Positions 4,937 to 7,399 of a DNA stretch of 7,399 nt are shown in pieces; position 1 is the stretch's first letter; every line of letters starts with the position of its first letter. Under the pieces are notes generated by a model. That model worked only from the letters and a program-made list of their open reading frames with translations, searched no databases and was not told the DNA's origin. Location: contig JAJZZU010000119.1 in NCBI GenBank assembly GCA_021797365.1, positions 1-7,399 of the forward strand. Direction: 5' to 3'. The position numbers and the translations under genes were made by a program. The DNA is from Pseudomonadota bacterium (GTDB lineage Bacteria; Pseudomonadota; Gammaproteobacteria; Acidiferrobacterales; Acidiferrobacteraceae).

Positions 4937-6688
4937 ATGGGGGGGCCTGTGGGAGAAATGGGCGCAGAGAACGCTATTCTGGAACTTCGGCTTGTTGGCG
5001 ACATCGCGGGTTCGTTCCGCGTTGCCAGGTACCAGAGAGGATATCGCTGGGGCAAACTCGAAGTGACACGTCTGCTTAACGACATCTGGGAGAGCAAGGG
5101 CGAGCCCTACAGTCTGCAGCCAGTCGTCGTGAAACGTGACAGTGAGACCGCGTGGGAGCTGGTTGACGGCCAGCAGCGACTAATGACGCTGTACCTGATC
5201 TTCGTGTATATGCAGCGCGCTGGACTCAAGAACGTCGACCCGCAGTACTCCATTAGCTACGACACGAGGACGCAGAGCAAGGATTACCTTCAACACTTGG
5301 ACCCCGCGCTGGCCAACAGCAATATCGACTTCTTCCATCTACATGCAGCGCACGCATGCATCCAATCGTGGTTTGAGCAAAAGGGGCCGACGTCGCTCAA
5401 ACGACAGGAAGTCGCCGACGATGTCTTTCGCTGCCTCTGCAAGAGCGTGCGTGTTATCTGGTATGAGGCCCCGAAGGGGCTGGACTCGACGACACTCTTC
5501 ACGCGCCTGAATGTCGGGAGAATTCCGCTTACCGATGCAGAGCTGTTCAAGGCGCTCTTGCTCTCGCGCGCTCGGGGTGGCGTCGCCACCACGGACAGGA
5601 CCCACGAGATCGCCGCGCAATGGGACAGCATTGAGCGCGATCTCCAGCATCCGGACATCTGGGCGTTCGTCGCCGATGAGGTCTCTGCAGATAGCCCGAC
5701 GCGGATCACGCTGCTGCTCGATACGATTGCCGACTGGCCTCGGGGCCGACCGCGACCCCGGTTCCATACCTTCGACGTTCTGCGGGAGAAGATGGAGCAG
5801 AGCAGCCCAGAGACGGTCTGGAACGAGGTTGTCCAGCTCCATGCACTCATTCTGAGTTGGTATGAGAACCGGGACCACTACCACAAGATCGGCTATCTCG
5901 TGGCCGTGGGGCAGCGTTTCAGCGACCTCGTCGCGCTCGCGTCGGGCAAAATGAAAAGCGAATTCGGAGCGTTGCTCAACTCCCGGATTCACGACACCAT
6001 TGACCTCACGCCCTCCGGCATAACAGCGCTAAGTTATGAGTCCGACACAAACAAGTGCGCGCGCCTTCTACTCTTAATGAACGTGGAGACGGTACGCCGA
6101 ATGAAGGATTCGACAGAGCGATACTCCTTCCGCATTCATCGCAGCCAGGCCTGGTCGCTTGAGCACATCCACGCCCAGCACGCGGAGAGCCTAACGAAGG
6201 TTGAGCAATGGAAGGAATGGCTTCGCCTCCACCGCGATGCGCTCGCGGACCTTCCGTCGATCGACAAAGCCCGCCTAGAAGGACTAATCCACAGAATCGA
6301 TGATGCGGATGATAAGATCGATCGGCAACTGTTCCAAGAGCTCGCGCGCGATGTAACGGCAGAATTCACGCTCAGTGATGCATCGGCAGCAGCCACAGTG
6401 CATTCGGTTCATTCAGTATCGAACCTTGCGCTCCTCGCGAGTGGCCACAACAGCGCGCTAAACAACGCTGCGTTCGAGGTCAAGCGGCGGCGCATCATTG
6501 AACTCGATCGCCAGGGAGCATACATTCCCATCTGCACGCGCCAAGTATTCCTCAAGTACTATACAAATGCCGACGCCCAACAGATTCACTTCTGGAGCAC
6601 CCAGGACCGCGAAGCCTACTTAAATGCGATCCTCTCGTCCGACGGCGGCGTTGGCGCTTACCTTAAGCCGGAAGTGCCGCTGTCATGA
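4937..6688 (+). CDS. DUF262 protein with DUF1524/HNH-like C-terminus (GmrSD-like)
   Basis: This 583-residue protein has two recognisable parts. The N-terminal DUF262 (ParB/sulfiredoxin-like nucleotide-binding) domain shows YQRGYRW (32-38), LQPVVVK (60-66), DGQQRLMTL (77-85) and FTRLNVGRIPLTDAELFKA (188-206). After a helical middle comes a DUF1524-like, HNH-type nuclease region: SLEHIHAQ (407-414), SNLALL (495-500), NSALNN (505-510) and Lys516. In GmrSD, BrxU and SspE this architecture couples nucleotide hydrolysis to cleavage of modified foreign DNA, so an anti-phage or restriction role is inferred. The substrate is unknown. The start is uncertain: TTG 4934 and ATG 4937 lack a ribosome site, GTG 4949 has a G-run close by, and ATG 4958 has GGGAG only two bases away. 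The conserved region begins just after ATG 4958. The stop overlaps the next gene's ATG (ATGA), implying coupled translation. Confidence 0.88.
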   Translation: MGGPVGEMGAENAILELRLVGDIAGSFRVARYQRGYRWGKLEVTRLLNDIWESKGEPYSLQPVVVKRDSETAWELVDGQQRLMTLYLIFVYMQRAGLKNVDPQYSISYDTRTQSKDYLQHLDPALANSNIDFFHLHAAHACIQSWFEQKGPTSLKRQEVADDVFRCLCKSVRVIWYEAPKGLDSTTLFTRLNVGRIPLTDAELFKALLLSRARGGVATTDRTHEIAAQWDSIERDLQHPDIWAFVADEVSADSPTRITLLLDTIADWPRGRPRPRFHTFDVLREKMEQSSPETVWNEVVQLHALILSWYENRDHYHKIGYLVAVGQRFSDLVALASGKMKSEFGALLNSRIHDTIDLTPSGITALSYESDTNKCARLLLLMNVETVRRMKDSTERYSFRIHRSQAWSLEHIHAQHAESLTKVEQWKEWLRLHRDALADLPSIDKARLEGLIHRIDDADDKIDRQLFQELARDVTAEFTLSDASAAATVHSVHSVSNLALLASGHNSALNNAAFEVKRRRIIELDRQGAYIPICTRQVFLKYYTNADAQQIHFWSTQDREAYLNAILSSDGGVGAYLKPEVPLS

Positions 6689-7399
6689 AGAGCTACGTCA
6701 CGTCCTACAATGCTCTGTTCGCTCGACGTACGGCGGACGCACCGGTGGTGAAGCGCATCGAGATCCCGATCATTCAGCGGGACTACGCTCAGGGGCGAGA
6801 CAGCGACGCGGTTGCGCGCATTCGCACTAACTTCCTAGATGTGTTGCACGACGCAGTGACAATTGGGCCACCTATTAGCCTGGATTTCGTTTACGGCGAT
6901 GTTGTGGATGGCACACTTCGCCCTCTTGACGGTCAGCAACGTCTCACCACGTTGTTCCTATTACACTGGTATCTCGCGTGGCGAGCGGACCGACTCGATC
7001 AGGAGCAGGGCTGGAAGCGTTTTGAGTACGCCACCCGTCCGAGCGCCCGGCGCTTCTGCGCGTGCCTCGTTGAGTCCAACCCGCCATGCGATGCAAAATT
7101 GCGCATCTGGTTTGAGGACCAGCACTGGTTCCTGCACACATGGCAGCACGATCCGACCATCCAGTCGATGCTGGTTATGCTTGAGGCGATCCATGAGCGC
7201 TTTGCCAAAGCCGACTGCGTCGCTGCCTGGGAGCGAATTGTGCATTCCGATCCACCGGCAATTTCGTTCCACCTGCTTCCCATTGAGCGAATGGGTTTGA
7301 GTGAGGACCTCTATATCAAGATGAACTCGCGCGGGAAACCGCTCACGCCGTTCGAGAACATTAAGGCGAGGTTCGAGCAGGTCTTGGGTGCTCCAGAAG
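6685..7399 (+). CDS. Second DUF262 protein, partial (runs off the window)
   Basis: The ATG at 6685 overlaps the upstream stop codon by four bases (ATGA) and opens a frame that stays open to the window end, 238 residues seen. The DUF262 hallmarks are present: IEIPIIQRDYAQGR (25-38), the motif DGQQRLTTLFLLHW (82-95) and LYIKMNSRGKPLTPFENIKA (209-228). It is clearly a paralogous domain to that of the upstream protein but differs in sequence, with IIQRDYAQGR in place of YQRGYRW. Whether it also carries a C-terminal nuclease or another effector is beyond the window. The pairing and overlap argue that the two proteins work together, perhaps as a complex that senses and cuts invading DNA. That is inference from family context. 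No separate ribosome site is needed, given the overlap. Confidence 0.87.
   Translation, partial: MKSYVTSYNALFARRTADAPVVKRIEIPIIQRDYAQGRDSDAVARIRTNFLDVLHDAVTIGPPISLDFVYGDVVDGTLRPLDGQQRLTTLFLLHWYLAWRADRLDQEQGWKRFEYATRPSARRFCACLVESNPPCDAKLRIWFEDQHWFLHTWQHDPTIQSMLVMLEAIHERFAKADCVAAWERIVHSDPPAISFHLLPIERMGLSEDLYIKMNSRGKPLTPFENIKARFEQVLGAPE

Noticed and set aside
5339..5992. Minus-strand open frame of 217 codons
   Set aside because: It is antisense to the DUF262 gene, which has clear family motifs; the antisense translation has none.

Overview
The window looks like accessory DNA from a proteobacterium, possibly a gammaproteobacterium. The reasons are the fairly GC-rich coding sequence, a tRNA fragment with an encoded CCA end, an IS1111-type insertion sequence, and VapBC- and NadS-type toxin-antitoxin genes. 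No housekeeping gene is present to fix the genus.

Layout. Positions 1-153 hold nothing I can name. Positions 154-1299 (minus strand) encode a tyrosine recombinase that stops just before its LGH box and nucleophilic tyrosine, so it is truncated. Upstream of it (1347-1459) lies a cluster of TATGTGGCGC-like motifs ending in a perfect 32-bp palindrome. The palindrome abuts, base for base, the broken 5' end of an IS110/IS1111 family transposase (1455-2244). That transposase has also lost its reading frame near the C-terminus. The roughly 300 bp after it look like the IS non-coding end, which in this group is the expected place for a guide (seek/bridge) RNA. A recombinase element therefore seems to have inserted into an older IS and then decayed.

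Next comes a well-formed VapBC-type toxin-antitoxin operon (2821-3491), with a recognisable promoter, an operator-like inverted repeat and overlapping genes. It is followed by a decayed second toxin-antitoxin pair: a RelE/HigB-like toxin without its N-terminal half (3611-3829) and a NadS/HigA-like antitoxin (3813-4070) that appears to carry an internal in-frame deletion.

At 4310-4354 (minus strand) is the 3' part of a tRNA-Arg(CCG), from anticodon loop to CCA, with no 5' half. This is the classic footprint of integration by an island or prophage. By the usual geometry, the integrated element lies to the right of it. Just inside that boundary are a small minus-strand hypothetical gene (possibly frameshifted) and then a plus-strand two-gene operon. 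The first gene (4937-6688) encodes a DUF262 protein with a DUF1524/HNH-like C-terminus. The second (6685 to the window end) encodes another DUF262 protein. They overlap by four bases and are probably translationally coupled. The pair resembles nucleotide-dependent restriction/defence proteins such as GmrSD, BrxU and SspE, and is the most likely functional cargo in the window.
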